Positions 10,670-22,117 of a stretch of DNA of 64,000 bases are shown in pieces; the first letter of the stretch is position 1; every line of letters begins with the position of its first letter. The DNA lies in contig JBBBDQ010001689.1 in the NCBI GenBank assembly GCA_037127315.1, forward strand, positions 556,001-620,000. The letters are read 5' to 3'. The stretch comes from Ascarosepion bandense (taxonomy: Eukaryota; Mollusca; Cephalopoda; Sepiida; Sepiidae). The position numbers and the translations under genes were made by a program. The notes beneath the pieces are model-generated. The model saw nothing but the letters and a program-made list of their open reading frames with translations. It made no database searches and was not told the DNA's origin.

Positions 10670-11280
10670 TTTGATTATAAATTTAAATATCAGAGTGACG
10701 CTGAAAAATCAGGACGGAACTAGAAGCCCGAATTGGTCAGCATGTTCATGTCAGTATCAGAGCAAGCAACCAGAGTCACCATTCAAAAATGACTCTGTCT
10801 GTACATGACTCCATAGCCTGACACTGACTTGATTATCCGTACTGTGTTAAAGAATATTAAGATGGCTTTTTCCCTGCTTTGCACAGAGCCCGATTCGCAC
10901 ACCATGTACGTCTATTTTAAGCGTTATATATCAAGTTACACCAACCAGACCTGTACAAACAAAAAACTAATTTCATTAATTCTCGCTGTTTACTTGGAGT
11001 GGGGGGTGATGTTTTTTATACTCTTTTGAAACATTTATTATTCTTTTATTCGTAAATTGTTTTACTAATAAATGATTTTAATCGTGTTCCAAACTTTGTC
11101 CTCCTTATTTACTATTGTTTCTGTGAAAAATTTGTCTTCTTGTGTGGTCGAATTTTTCCAACCATTTTCTCCAGATAATGTGTTGTTCCGAGAGGATTCC
11201 TTAAGGAAAATACAAATAACAAATAACTTCGTGGTGTTTTCGGGTTATTATTGATGCTCTCTCGTATCAAATCCTTGTTC

Positions 11281-11283
<3 letters not shown>
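10670..11283. other. Unassigned AT-rich region
   Basis: Only short frames with no similarity that I recognise (for example 10829-11029 and 11072-11254). Confidence 0.4.

Positions 11284-11325
<42 letters not shown>
11284..11325. repeat. (TA)n microsatellite
   Basis: Uninterrupted TA dinucleotides. Confidence 0.97.
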
Positions 11326-11327
<2 letters not shown>

Positions 11328-11329
11328 TT

Positions 11330-12134
11330 TCCACGTGAGGTTTCACAAAGGCATTTATTTATATTCGTTTGCTGACTTACAATTATACAATAAAATATAT
11401 ATCAATAAATTCCGAAAATGACATTTCGTAGAATAGTTATTTCACCCAGAAACGATCCAAAACATAATTTATTAATTCAAATATGTTACAAGAATGCACA
11501 TACCAGAAAGAGCCCAAAAACATATCCATACACAGGAAGTTAAAAAAAAAATTGTGGTGAATAAGAAAAAAAAAATTTTTTTAATTTGTCGTCCAGACAT
11601 AAAAAAAGGTGTAGCGACAGGGATTCATGACTATATATATATATTTGTGTCTCTATGTATATATATGTGCTCGTGTGTATGTCACCCTAAATATCTTTGA
11701 TGGGTAGCTCATGGAAACTAAGAGAAGAAAGATTAGTGAATATGCAATATGGAAGGTATTAAACCGGATGGAATTATTGAAGGAAGCGGACATTTTGTGC
11801 GTCCTTCCCACAGATACGCGCCCTCCTCACACCCGAACGACCTTCCATTCAGCAAATGTCGTTGCAATCTTCCAGTTCATCATTTCCACCTCCCACGTTG
11901 ATTATTTATTCATTCGATTAAATGAAAAGCTCCCGGAGTTTGTGCCACCACCCCTGAAAGGTTAATGGGACTAAGTAAGAGGCAGGTCTACCTTCAAGGT
12001 AAGTGTATTGTAATCTTCATTCGCTAGGCAATCAATGGACTATCTCCGCTGAATGCCAACTGTTAGATCGCCAACGATGCAATCAGGCTTACCATGCACT
12101 AGATTAATTTCATTATCGATTATTTAAATCTAGC

Positions 12135-12173
<39 letters not shown>

Positions 12174-12340
12174 CATTATTATTATTATTCCTTTCATTTC
12201 ATGTATATACTCATTTCTTCCCGGGTCCCAATTAGAAACCTAAGGTCAGAAATTGAATCATTACATTTCCCACAGAAATTTTAGAAAAAATAAATCACTT
12301 TAGATCACGCATATTTTGCATAGCTAAAATAATTTTTTAC
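11330..12340. other. Unassigned region with (ATT)n
   Basis: An (ATT)n tract at about 12136-12190 is the only clear feature. The open frames at 11494-11700 and 11711-11965 look random. Confidence 0.4.
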
Positions 12341-13530
12341 GGACGGTGTAACACATCACTCAGTAAGTCCCGTGCCTGACATATAGATGACACCACTAAT
12401 ATAAAAATCTGCATGATTTTTATGAAGTACTAACCTACAAATGACACTTGACAAAATTTAAGCAAATTGGATTATTAGTATATAAATTACAGTTAATTAA
12501 GTGAAGCTACTTAGTTGCAAATTTTCAAAACAATAGAAAAATCTGAATTTCGTGAGTTGTTAAAGCATTTCTTTATTATGAGAATAAGTACTGTTCAAGC
12601 AAATCAATCCCATGGTAAGTGTTATTCGGAGGCTGCTTTGTCGGAAGCAACAGTTAACAAGTGGTATGCTGACTTTAAGCGCGGTCGTACAGACACAAAT
12701 GATGCTGAATGCTCAGGTCACCCAAAATCGGCAGATGTCCCGGAAAACAAAACAAAAACAAATCCACAAATTTGTTTTAGCTGATCGTAAATTGAAATTG
12801 CCTGAGATTGCAGAGGAGTTGACCACATCAGAAAGCAGTGTATTCACCATTTTACATAGATATTTGTCAATGAGAAATCTGTGTTTTAAGTGGGTGCCGC
12901 GTTTGCTCGCAATCGATTAAAAACAACAAGGCGTCGACGATTCAGAGTGTTCTTTGCAACTGTTTTCACACAACAAGAAAAGGTTTTGGCGTAAATATGT
13001 GACAATAGATGAAATATGGATGCACCACTTCACTCCTGTAAAATCGGCAGTCAGCTGAGTTTACAGCAGCAGGTGAAATCCGTCCAAAGCGACCAAAGAC
13101 GCAAACATCAGCAGGCAAGGTTTTGGCCTCCATATTTGGGAATGCGCAAGCTATTTTGTTTATCGATTAACTTGAGAAAGCAGGAATCATCAATAGCGAA
13201 TATTATGTAGCATCATTGGTGCGTTTGAAGGAATAAATCGCCCAAAAAACGGCTACAAGTTAAGAAAAAAAAGATCTTTCCCCAAGACAACGCACCATGC
13301 CACAAGTCGATCGCAACGATGGCTAAAATAAATAAATTGCACTTCAGATTGCTTCGCATCAACCCTATTCTCCAGATCTGCCATCCCCAATTAACAGCTG
13401 TTTGCAGACCTCAAGAGAATGCTCCAGGAAAAGAGATTTGGCTTCAATGAAGAAATGATAACGAAAACTGACGTATATTCTGAGGCCAAAGACAAATTCG
13501 TTCTACAAAGAAGACATCGAATTGAAAGAA
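12340..13530 (+). mobile_element. mariner-like element, degraded
   Basis: A transposase relic occupies 12515-13500. Upstream 'acacatcactcagtaagtcc' (about 12350) could be a left terminal repeat, but I find no matching right end, so the limits are approximate. Confidence 0.7.
12515..13500 (+). pseudogene. mariner transposase pseudogene (second, different mariner)
   Basis: In order: the N-terminal HTH (KSEFRELLKHFF), NKWYADFKRGRTDTNDAE, ADRKLKLPEIAEEL (second HTH), KWVPRLL (the interdomain WVPHEL-type motif), TIDEIWMHH (first catalytic Asp) and FPQDNAPCHKS (third catalytic Asp). At the second catalytic site (about 13128-13140) the usual Trp-Asp reads Gly-Asn (FGNAQ), then FID-stop. Multiple frameshifts and stops. 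It differs in sequence from the 4966-6165 element, so it represents another mariner lineage. Confidence 0.85.
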
Positions 13531-13760
13531 TTGTTAACAATACCTGAAAAAAAAACCCTCTTAAAATGGTTAAAGAAGTGGCCGAAAGCGCTCGGGACAA
13601 TTGAAAGTATGGAAAAGCTTTTTACTCTCTTATCTCCACCAAGCGGGGAAAATGTAAGAACGCCGGAAAAAATAAATAAGAAATTTACAAAATTTGATTG
13701 TCTGTCATATTTAACGAAATATGTTTAAAATATGTTTGTTTCCTTCCCAAATATACATTA

Positions 13761-13763
<3 letters not shown>

Positions 13764-13798
<35 letters not shown>
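13764..13798. repeat. (TA)n microsatellite
   Basis: Dinucleotide run. Confidence 0.95.
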
Positions 13799-13801
<3 letters not shown>

Positions 13802-13899
13802 CATAATTAAGTACAAAACAATATTTGATAAAAAGAAAAAAACGATAAAGATACACTAAGAAAATCTGGCCATAAGAACATTTTACTATACAATTCTCA

Positions 13900-14648
13900 A
13901 CCAAATAGTCAAACAAAAAACGATGATAGAAACCAAAAATATCTGGTTCAACCCATCATTTGACTTAGAGGCAAAAACCAAAATAAGACATATTTTTTTT
14001 ATAGATAAACACTTTCCAAAAAGCTCAGAAGTAGACAAAATGTTCAATAGGAATACAATCAAGCTACTAGCTGTACTAGTAACTTAGAACGTTTCATAAG
14101 GAAATAAAACGCCCGAAATTTAAATAGCATTTAAAAAAAACAAGATCACTAATAAAGAATGCAACTGCAGGGACAAAAATAAATGCTCACTTCAAGGACT
14201 TTGTAATACAAAATAAGTCATTTACAAAGCAAAAGTACATAATTTAAATGGCCAAAATAAAATATATTTGGGATCAACCAAATACACCTTTAAGACCAGG
14301 TGGTTCAGTCACAAGTCTACATTTAAAATAGAAACCTTAAAATATTGGACAAAATTGGCTAGCCACATGTGGAAATTGAAATTAAAATATGGAAAAGACC
14401 CAGACATAACGCGGAGTATAGTGTAAACAGCCAAGCCTTACAACGGTGGCAAAATATGTAGACTGTGCCAGGAATAAAAATTAGCGATTATGCTATTCCT
14501 ATCCAAAAATGAATTATTGAATGTAAGAACAGAAATTATGACTAAGTGTAACTATATTAAAAATGACTATTCGGTTCATACAGCCATGGATAAAGACTTT
14601 ATAATATATTGTAATATTAAAAATTGCGCTTGCAAAAACTCCCCGTAA
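13900..14648 (+). pseudogene. Penelope-like element, C-terminal GIY-YIG endonuclease relic
   Basis: From 14158 one reading frame, interrupted by three stops, gives a Cys cluster (ECNCRDKNKCSLQGLC), then VIYKAKV (GIY half) and KIYLGSTKYTFKTRW (YIG half, with the conserved Arg). SHKSTF, HMWKLKLKYGKDPDI and a CRLC pair follow, ending CNIKNCACKNSP-stop. This order is that of the GIY-YIG nuclease fused to reverse transcriptase in Penelope-like elements, where it nicks the target. Upstream of 14158 the frame is too decayed to show the reverse transcriptase. Confidence 0.75.
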
Positions 14649-14727
14649 CAAGAACGCTCAAAAAAAAATCACCGTTACGTTAGCGTTCTTTAAAAAAGCG
14701 GTAAACGGGAAAATCATTGCAAATCGC

Positions 14728-14758
14728 CTGAAGACACCACATGGTAGAAACTTAGATC
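14728..14758 (+). ncRNA. Hammerhead-like motif downstream of GIY-YIG relic
   Basis: CTGAAGA, then ACCA/TGGT able to pair, then GAAAC and ATC. It lies 80 bp after the GIY-YIG frame, where the Penelope terminal repeat would be. A related palindromic copy is at 47035-47170. Confidence 0.25.
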
Positions 14759-14800
14759 GCGTAATAATTCGTTTACAAATGAAGAATATATATATATATA

Positions 14801-15457
14801 TAGTACTGTGCAAATGTATTCGGACAAGAATTATTTTATCTTTTATGAGACACCAAAATAAAGTTTAAAATTACCTCAGTCCTAACTCTTTTGCATACTA
14901 CCGGAAGTGTGCAAAAGAGTTAGGACAGGAGTGATTTTCCTAAAAACCTCCCTAAAATTCAAATACAAGTTGAAAAGCCAAGTGAATTGCTACTAAATAT
15001 TAATTATTTAAAACTATGTGTAAAAGAAATGTATTAGAAAGAACTTATATTTAATCTTTCCGAATTTCTATTAAACAAGTTATTTTGAAACTATTCATTA
15101 TTCTATTATCCTTGAATATGACTGACTTTTTTTTCTTATTCCACCCTCTCGAATTGATAAATTTAATGTTACTTCGCAAGACACACTTTGGGAACAAATA
15201 CAAGCTGCTTGGCAGGAAATACGATTAGATACATTGAAGAAGCTTGTGATGTCAATGCCTGACAGAATGAAGGCTGTGATCAAAGCAAAAGGTTATTATA
15301 TTAAATATTAAATTTATTTCGTAACAAGTATTCTTTCTTGTTAAAGCATTTGTTGAGTAAATCAAATAAAATTACTTTAATTAAATTGTTTATTTTCTGT
15401 CAATATGCCTCATAAAAGATAAAATAGTTCTTGTTCTAATACTTTTGCACAGTACTG
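14801..15457 (+). mobile_element. Tc1-like transposon, internally deleted
   Basis: Terminal inverted repeats of about 50 bp (CAGTACTGTGCAAA...; the first base is T in the left copy) start at 14801 and end at 15457 next to TA dinucleotides. At 657 bp it is less than half the usual Tc1 length. It keeps only the C-terminal transposase codons. A small perfect-armed palindrome lies at 14880-14925. Confidence 0.85.
15171..15311 (+). pseudogene. Tc1-like transposase C-terminus
   Basis: The frame ends DTLKKLVMSMPDRMKAVIKA then KGYYIKY-stop, the signature Tc1 C-terminal helix and tail (L--SMP-R---VI-AKG--T-Y). The upstream DDE domain is deleted. Confidence 0.8.
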
Positions 15458-15651
15458 TATATATACTAGGTGCGATTGGTAAAATGTCGCAATTATTTTG
15501 ATGCCTCATAAAAGATAAAATAGTTCTTGTCCTAATACTTTTGCACAGTACTGTATATATATACTAGGTGCGATTGGTAAATTGTCGCAATTATTTTGAC
15601 GCCTCATAAAAGATAAAATAGTTCTTGTTCTAATACTTTTGCACAGTACTG
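15458..15651. repeat. Two extra tandem copies of the Tc1 right end
   Basis: After the right terminus at 15457 the same ~50-bp inverted-repeat end, plus about 45 bp of flank ('ctaggtgcgattggtaaa'), is repeated with ends at 15553 and 15651. The periods are 96 and 98 bp. Confidence 0.92.
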
Positions 15652-15659
15652 TATATATA

Positions 15660-16417
15660 GGTGCGGTCAGATGTGTGGGCGTGTGGTCCTATAGAAAGTT
15701 TCATGAATTGATGATGATTAAACGGATGTTTTGAGGAAAACAGAAAGAAAAAGAAACCCTAATACTCAGAAACAGAAAGAGTTGGAATTGATTGAACATC
15801 ATATGATATGAGGGCATGCTTATCTTTATCTCCGTATCGAGGACATTAATATGCTACCTTGTAATTTATATATTAATTATTATTCGTGCTATTATTATCT
15901 TTATTAATCTTACTGTCAAGCCCTGTAATTACCAAGTGGGTGGGTGATATATTGAATTCCCACTTCCTTGTAATTAGTGTATATACATTATCTTCTTACA
16001 GTGATGTATTTTGAAACAACAACTTAGAAATAGAGAACATATCTTTATTAAATGCCGAACATTTAATAATATAATTCAAAGTGTTTTCCTTCAAGCACAT
16101 TTTCGAAGAAATAAAAGAATATTGAAGATATCAGTGAGAGGGGAATGTAATTGAATTTGCCTTATTTGTAAACGATTATTTGATGTCTATGCTAGCACTG
16201 CGTATCACGAGTGTGACAGAATTTGTTTTGTTTTTTGTTTCTGGTCCTGATTAAAAGAGTTATGACTACATTCTAGTTTTAATATGAAAGTTTTACTTTC
16301 GTCATGTCCCAGTAGTCACTTAGATTTGTCTAAGTCTGTTACATCATTTCCGGTTACATTTTCCTTGCGCGTACGGTCGAAGAGAAAATAAACGTCGGGT
16401 ATCATGTTAAACAAGTT
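15660..16417. other. Unassigned region
   Basis: No ORF, SINE or terminal repeat recognised. Confidence 0.4.
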
Positions 16418-16960
16418 TTGAGTTTGAGTTTTATTTAATGGCATATCAACCTCTGTGGGTTATTTAATGCCAAAAAGGTGGGGTTTTAAGGTATTTTTTA
16501 AATATTCGGTTATAGTGAGAAGGTTGATTTAGTCAGATTTTATTGAACATTTTTTGTTTTTATTCTTTTATATTTTAGAAAACTGAAAATGTCTTTTAGT
16601 TTTGTATTCAAACATGTTTTGCTGAGAATATTTTTTCCTTCAAAAATATGTTCTGGTAATATTTTTTCATGTTATGTATTGTTGGTAATATTTTTCCATC
16701 AAAAATGTATATTTTTATATAAAAGTATATTTTTATGTAAATATATTCCTATAAAAGTGTATTTTTATACTTTCATAGTGTTTTGACCCAAGTTTGGGAG
16801 AGTTAACTATTTTCCCATAGCTTGGACCCTAACAGCTGCTACCACTCCGGGTCAGGGTGGACCTTCAATTAAGAGGTGGTTCGATGCTCCTCACAACTTC
16901 CCAATCAGAGTCCTTGGTACCGGATGCAGTTTACTGTCATGCCCATGACCTATGTTAAAG
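16418..16960 (+). repeat. Dispersed repeat family A, copy 3
   Basis: The most complete plus-strand copy. It runs from 'tttgagttttatttaatggc' through 'gaaaactgaaaatgtctttt' to 'gcagtttactgtcatgccca'. It faces an inverted copy at 17218-17675 across about 260 bp. Confidence 0.75.
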
Positions 16961-17217
16961 GAAGAGAAGAATTAGACTGAGCAAATCAATTAATGAAATA
17001 ATACTACGAAAATGTTTTCTCATAATGTGACAATATTAAACTGGAGCCAAACTAGTAATAAACCTACCCTGATGTATAAAAAGCAAGAATAAATATCGGG
17101 AATAACAATTATAATAACTAAAAGTAGTCTCTTGGTAGTTGTCAGTTTTTCTGTTCCCAAGAACATTATGCACCATATCAGAAAATGCATATCAAGCTCT
17201 TGCTTCTTCCATATTTA

Positions 17218-17675
17218 TTGTTGCAGTCCTGGGTATGACAGTAAACTGCATCTGAGAGCAAGCCCCTGATTGGGAGGTAGTGAGGAGCATGGAACCACCT
17301 CTTAATTGCTGTTGTTCTCAAATCAACCCTGACCCGGAGTGGTAGCAACTGTTAGGGTTCCACCTATGGGCAAATAGTTTGTTCCCAAACTGGGGTTAAA
17401 ACACGATGAAATTATAAAAATAGACTTTTATATAAAAACATACATTTGAGAAAAAAATATTACCAACACTACATTCTTGATGTAAAAAAATTGCCATAAT
17501 ACGTTTTTGAAAGATAAAAAGTTATTATTAACAATACATTTTTGAATACGAAAGTGGAAGACATCTTCAGTTTTCTAAAACAAAAAAAGTAAAAAAAAAC
17601 TTTCATCTTAATCTGACTAAATCAACTTTCTCACTATAACCTAACATTTAAAAAAATAAATTAAAACTTTAATAT
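17218..17675 (-). repeat. Dispersed repeat family A, copy 4
   Basis: Begins 'gttgcagtcctgggtatgac' and carries the family motifs in reverse order down to 'caactttctcactataacct'. A truncated SINE follows immediately. Confidence 0.75.
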
Positions 17676-17856
17676 CCTTCAGTTATAGGTTAAATAATAG
17701 GACAGACTGGGTTCTAAAGCCACGGCTGGTAACGAGTCTACCGCAGAAAGCAATGACAACCTACTTCGGGATAATCGTCTGCCCAGTCAGTTGTTTCTCT
17801 TTCATGATATAATCACCCAAAGCGTGTATCACGTATGGCACTTAACTGACTGACTG
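17676..17856 (+). mobile_element. tRNA-SINE, 5'-truncated
   Basis: SINE body from 'cttcagttataggttaaata' through 'ctaccgcagaaagcaatgac' to the 3' end 'cttaactgactgactga'. The tRNA-like head is missing. Confidence 0.85.
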
Positions 17857-18186
17857 ACCATTGGGGTTGAGCTATACTTATTTCTATTATAAAGTAAAAC
17901 ACATTTAAAGCTCCTTTTAGAACTGTCAATAAAAAGTCTTAAATCACTTAAACTATATATGCAAGCAGTCCCAAAGTGAGAGGAACTTCTTTAACATCAT
18001 CAGTTGACCTTCTGAATGGAAATATTTCCGTAGTTTTGAATTTCTGTTACAATAAAAAGAGATAACTGGTTTCAGCAATCTTTTGTTTTGTAACCTAAGA
18101 AGCAGACTCTTTTGGCAAATACAAATCTCGAATCAGTTCATTCAATTCAGGTTGATTAAACAAAGAAGGTTTATCGCAAACTTCAT

Positions 18187-18373
18187 AGTCAGTCAGTTAA
18201 GTACCATACGTGATACACCCATAGGGGGATCAGGTCTCGAAAGAGACATGACTGACTGGGCAGAAGATTATCCCACAGTAGGTTGTCATTGCTTTCTGCC
18301 GTAAACTGGTTGTCAGCCATAAATATAGAACCCAATCTGTCCTATCATTTAACTCATAGCTAAAGCGAGAAGG
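18187..18373 (-). mobile_element. tRNA-SINE, truncated
   Basis: Minus-strand copy starting with the SINE 3' end 'agtcagtcagttaagtacca' and ending within the body; the head is lost. Confidence 0.85.
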
Positions 18374-18493
18374 GGTGTATTATATCATTAAGTAGTAATT
18401 AGGGGGATCAGTGTATTACTTTATAACAATAGAAAACCGATCCCCCACTTTATAACCAGTAGAAGCCTTAATCATGATTCTAACTATTATATT

Positions 18494-18790
18494 CAGTCAG
18501 TCAGTTAAGTGCCATACGTGATACACGCTTTTGGCGATCAGATCTCGAAAGAGACATGACTGACTGGGATGAAGTTTAGTAGGTTGCCATTGCTTTCTGT
18601 CGTAGACTGGTTGCCAGCCAAGGCTATAGAACCCAATTGATACTGTTATTTAACCCATAACTGTAGGGAAGAGATGAATTAATACCTTTCCTGATATGCG
18701 TAAGTGAACGCAAGGAACTCAACTGGAATTCGAACTCGGCTGTCCGATTTGTCCTTCCGAGTTGATATCCACTGCACCACAACGCACATC
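18494..18790 (-). mobile_element. tRNA-SINE, near full length
   Basis: Runs in reverse from 'cagtcagtcagttaagtgcc' to the tRNA-like head at 18700-18790. The B box reads 'agttcgaattcc' on the minus strand and the A box is inside 'gtggtgcagtgg'. These boxes form an internal RNA polymerase III promoter. Full length in this family is about 280-310 bp. Confidence 0.9.
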
Positions 18791-18881
18791 ACAATCTTCA
18801 TAAGATGGATTAAAATATCAGTTTGATCCTTTTCGGTTGTAGAAGATGGCAAATTGAATGATTCAACATCAATCTCTGGCA

Positions 18882-19000
18882 GTTTACAGTCATACCAGGT
18901 TGAATATACCGGTTCTCGTCCGATCATAGAGTTAAGCAACGTTGAGCCTGGTCAGTAATTAGATGGGTTACAGCTTGGGAATACCAGTTGCTATAAGCCT
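18882..19000 (+). pseudogene. 5S rRNA-like module of a composite SINE
   Basis: 119 bp matching the length and order of 5S rRNA: 'ttacagtcataccaggttga', 'ccggttctcgtccgatca', 'agttaagcaacgttgagcct', 'gatgggttacagcttgggaa' and 'taagcct' at the end. Substitutions mark it as non-functional. It leads into a tandem array and then a tRNA-SINE body. Confidence 0.88.
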
Positions 19001-19010
19001 ACGTAAGAGT

Positions 19011-19481
19011 AAAAAGATTGGAAAAGAGAAAGCCGGAAACCACATCCTAAACAGGGAACAAGGGGTGAGTCTCTTCACCTGTTCAATAGATGAGGGTGGA
19101 GTGTGAACCGGTCGATAGTTTAGTCTATCTACTCCAATTGAAACAAAAAAGTAAAGAAAAGAGTGAAAAGATTGGAAAAGAGAAAGCCGGAGACCACATC
19201 CTAAACAGGAAACAAGGGATGAGTCTCTTCACCGGTTCAATAGACGTGGGTGGAGTGTGAACCGGGCGATAGTTTTGTCTATCTACTCCAATTTAAAAAA
19301 AAAGTAAAGAAAAGAGTGAAAAGATTGGAAAAGAGAAGCCGGAAACCACATCCTAAACAGGGAACAAGGGATGAGCCTCTTCACCTGTTCAATAGACATG
19401 GGTGGAGTGTGAACCGGGCGATAGATAGATCTATCTACTCCAATTGAAACAAAAAAGTAAAGAAAAGAGTGAAAAGATTGG
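19011..19481 (+). repeat. 153-bp tandem array between 5S head and SINE body
   Basis: Three units with periods of 154, 153 and 153 bp, marked by 'aaaagattgg' at 19012, 19166, 19319 and 19472. Each has 'gaccacatcctaaacagg' or a near variant, 'gagtctcttcacc' and 'atctactccaatt'. No similarity to known genes seen. Confidence 0.92.
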
Positions 19482-19666
19482 TTGGAAAGAAATCTGGGAG
19501 CCGAGTTCGAATTCCAATTGAATGCCTAGTACCCTTAGGAAAGGTGTTAATCCGTCCTTTTCCTCCAGTTATGGGTTAAATAACAGGACAGATTAGGTTC
19601 TATAGCTTTGGCTGGCAACCAGTCTACCGCAGTAGCTATTGGCAACCTGTTGCGGGATAATTAAAA
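19482..19666 (+). mobile_element. tRNA-SINE body joined to 5S and array
   Basis: Continues with 'gggagccgagttcgaattcc' (B box), 'aaaggtgttaatccgtcc', 'ggttctatagctttggctgg' and 'ttgcgggataatta'. The 3' end is truncated. Confidence 0.85.
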
Positions 19667-20513
19667 ATGCCTGTCTATACAGGGTAGGAGTTAGGATACT
19701 GCCCTTAAACGAAACTTCCTCCATAGGAGGAAGCCGACTAAACCCGACCAGGGTGAATGCCGAAACAGGTATAGGTAAGTAATCTCCGGCAGCTCAGTAA
19801 ATACAGGCGCTGGTATTTCCTCACATTGTGCAACTTGTTGAATGGCAGATGGAATATTTACGTATTTCAAATGTTGTTTATTTTCTTATTGAAATCTTTT
19901 ACAATGACAATGCAGAATTATCCAAATGGTTTGTTGATACTCTCAAAATCATTCGCACAACAAACTTGAGCTTACCATTTTTTTCCTTGAGACTACGGTC
20001 GCAAAAAATTTCTACGCCGTTCCTGAGAGGCCCAGCTTTTGTCCTGATCGGCAAGTGGTATTTTAAATTAGTCAAGATACAATTTCTTGAAAAAGTCATT
20101 AATGTTATGCTTTTGATCCTTGGAAATGTCTAAAGACATAGTAGATATCTGGAGCATTATAGCACTTCTTTCTTTCAGATGTTGTAGCCATAGCTGCTAA
20201 ACATCGGAGGTTATACACTGTAATGTTAAAACAAGCAACAACAAATTAGTATTAGAATTAGGACAGGAGTTTATGCAGAGAATGCGTGCTCAATTCTGAT
20301 TGGCTATTAATTAGGAAGTAACATCAAATTATTTTCTGATTAGAATTAAGTAAGCTTTAATCGTTTCGTGGTTAGGATCAAGTAATAATGCTTAATTCAC
20401 TTTCTGGCTAGAATCAGGAAGTTATATCTATACAAAATATCCTGTTAATGGATGCTCATGATTACTTTATAGTCTACAAAATAAATGCACAAATGAATTC
20501 TATATATAACACA
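19667..20513. other. Unassigned region
   Basis: Holds 'gcctgtctatacagggtagg', similar to the SINE-flanking text near 27662, and short random-looking frames at 19828-20133. Nothing else recognised. Confidence 0.35.
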
Positions 20514-21230
20514 CTAGCAGTAGAGTACGGCGTTGCTCGGGTGTAATGAAAGCTTTAAAACTAATCCATGATCCTGGAGCTCAGACTCTTTGGATGTTGG
20601 CACGAAAGACTAAAAAGCAATAGTTCTTTCCAGTTAAAGGGAAACCGTAGATTGAAAGAAAAATGAATGGATGTAAGTCAAATTTTGATTTCCTGGTATC
20701 GATATCAAATAAGTTTTTCGTCTCTAAACTGAATTTTGAAGGCTAAATAAGTCCTCTGAGTAAATGGTATCATGGAAGAGACTAAGAACTACAATTATAC
20801 CTACTTAGAGCCAAACCCGAAGCAAAAACTAAAATAAAAGGGCTGAAAAAAATAGACATACAGGCAGATAAACAGACACACACACAAGCATCTTGCCTTT
20901 TATATATATATATGTATATTATCGATTTTTTGCACTATTGTAAGAACTGCATCCTTGAAACTTCTGAATATCGTTTCTTATGTCTTTGTTTATGAGTGTA
21001 TCAAATTTAAATAAAATCGGACCACTCTTTCTATAACCCGATTTTTTCGATTATCGATTTTCATTTATCGGAGTACCTTGACACAAAACCTAGCTAAGAA
21101 CATTCACAGACGCTTATTGCACAACTGTGTAAATTTTCAAGAAAATCGGTTCAGCCGTTTCGGAGTCTATAGGTAACGGACACACACACACACACACAGA
21201 GACAAAGTTCCCGTTATAAATAAGTTTAGA
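20514..21230 (-). mobile_element. Non-autonomous Helitron, long form
   Basis: On the minus strand it starts TCTAAACTTATTTATAA and ends in a short hairpin followed by CTACTGCTAG. The flanks are A at the 5' side and T at the 3' side, as expected for Helitron insertion between A and T. The subterminal 'gtgtgtgtgtccgttacc' and 'aaacggctgaaccgatttt' are conserved in all four copies. No Rep/helicase is encoded. 717 bp; carries a ~210-bp segment absent from the short form. Confidence 0.85.
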
Positions 21231-21439
21231 TATATCTCACAATTCTGTAGTAACTATGTAGAGTAGCTTAATTGTTCAGCTGTTTTTTCTCAGGGAAGCA
21301 GCTGCTTGTTAGTTTTCTTTTACTGAAGCTTGTCATTCTAATCTTACCTATCCATCATTTCAGAAATAAGTAAATAAGATATCATACAATAGACAATCTA
21401 TTTAACCTATTAAAATCTTGTCACCGACAAATGACAATT

Positions 21440-21609
21440 TACAAAATAATTATTAAGCAACTCCTATGTTTTAAAATATGTTGTATTTCATACTATTTTT
21501 TAGTATTTCTTGCCAAGTGAATAACTGTAAATGAAAATAGAATCGTTCTTTTGTTAATACAGCACAATATTACGTGCATTAAATTAATTCATAAATATTT
21601 AATAATCTA
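21440..21609 (+). mobile_element. MITE fragment (family T)
   Basis: 'aataattattaagcaactcc' followed by 'tactattttttagtatttct' matches the left part of the MITE at 54891-55242. Trapped between two Helitrons. Confidence 0.55.
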
Positions 21610-22117
21610 TCTAAACTTATTTATAAATGGAACTTTGCCTCTCTCTGTGTGTCTGTGTGTGTGTCCGTTACCTATAGACTCCGAAACGGCTGAACCGATT
21701 TTCTTGAAAATTTACACAGTTGTACTATAAGCGTCTGCGAGTGTTCTTAGCTACGATTAGTGTCGAGGTAACTCCAATATATATCGAAAATCGATAATCG
21801 AAAAAATCGGGTTATAGAAGGAGTGGTCCGATTTTAATCAAATTTGATACACTCATAGACAAAGTCATAAGAAACGATATTCAGAAGTTTCAAGGTTGCA
21901 GTTATTACAATAGTGTAGAAAATCTGATATCGATACCAGAAAATCAAAATTTGACTTACATCCATTCATTTTTCTTTCAGTCTACGGTTTCACTTTAACT
22001 GGAACAACTATTGCTTTTTAGTCTTTCGTACCAACGTCCAACGAATTTGAGCTCCAGGACCATGGATTAGTTTTAAAGCTTTCATTACACCCGAGCAACG
22101 CTGGGCTATACTGCTAG
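21610..22117 (+). mobile_element. Non-autonomous Helitron, short form
   Basis: Starts TCTAAACTTATTTATAAATGG and ends CCCGAGCAACGCTGGGC, a CCCG/TGGG hairpin, then TATACTGCTAG. Flanked by A and T. 508 bp. Oriented opposite to 20514-21230, forming a 1.6-kb imperfect palindrome. Confidence 0.88.
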
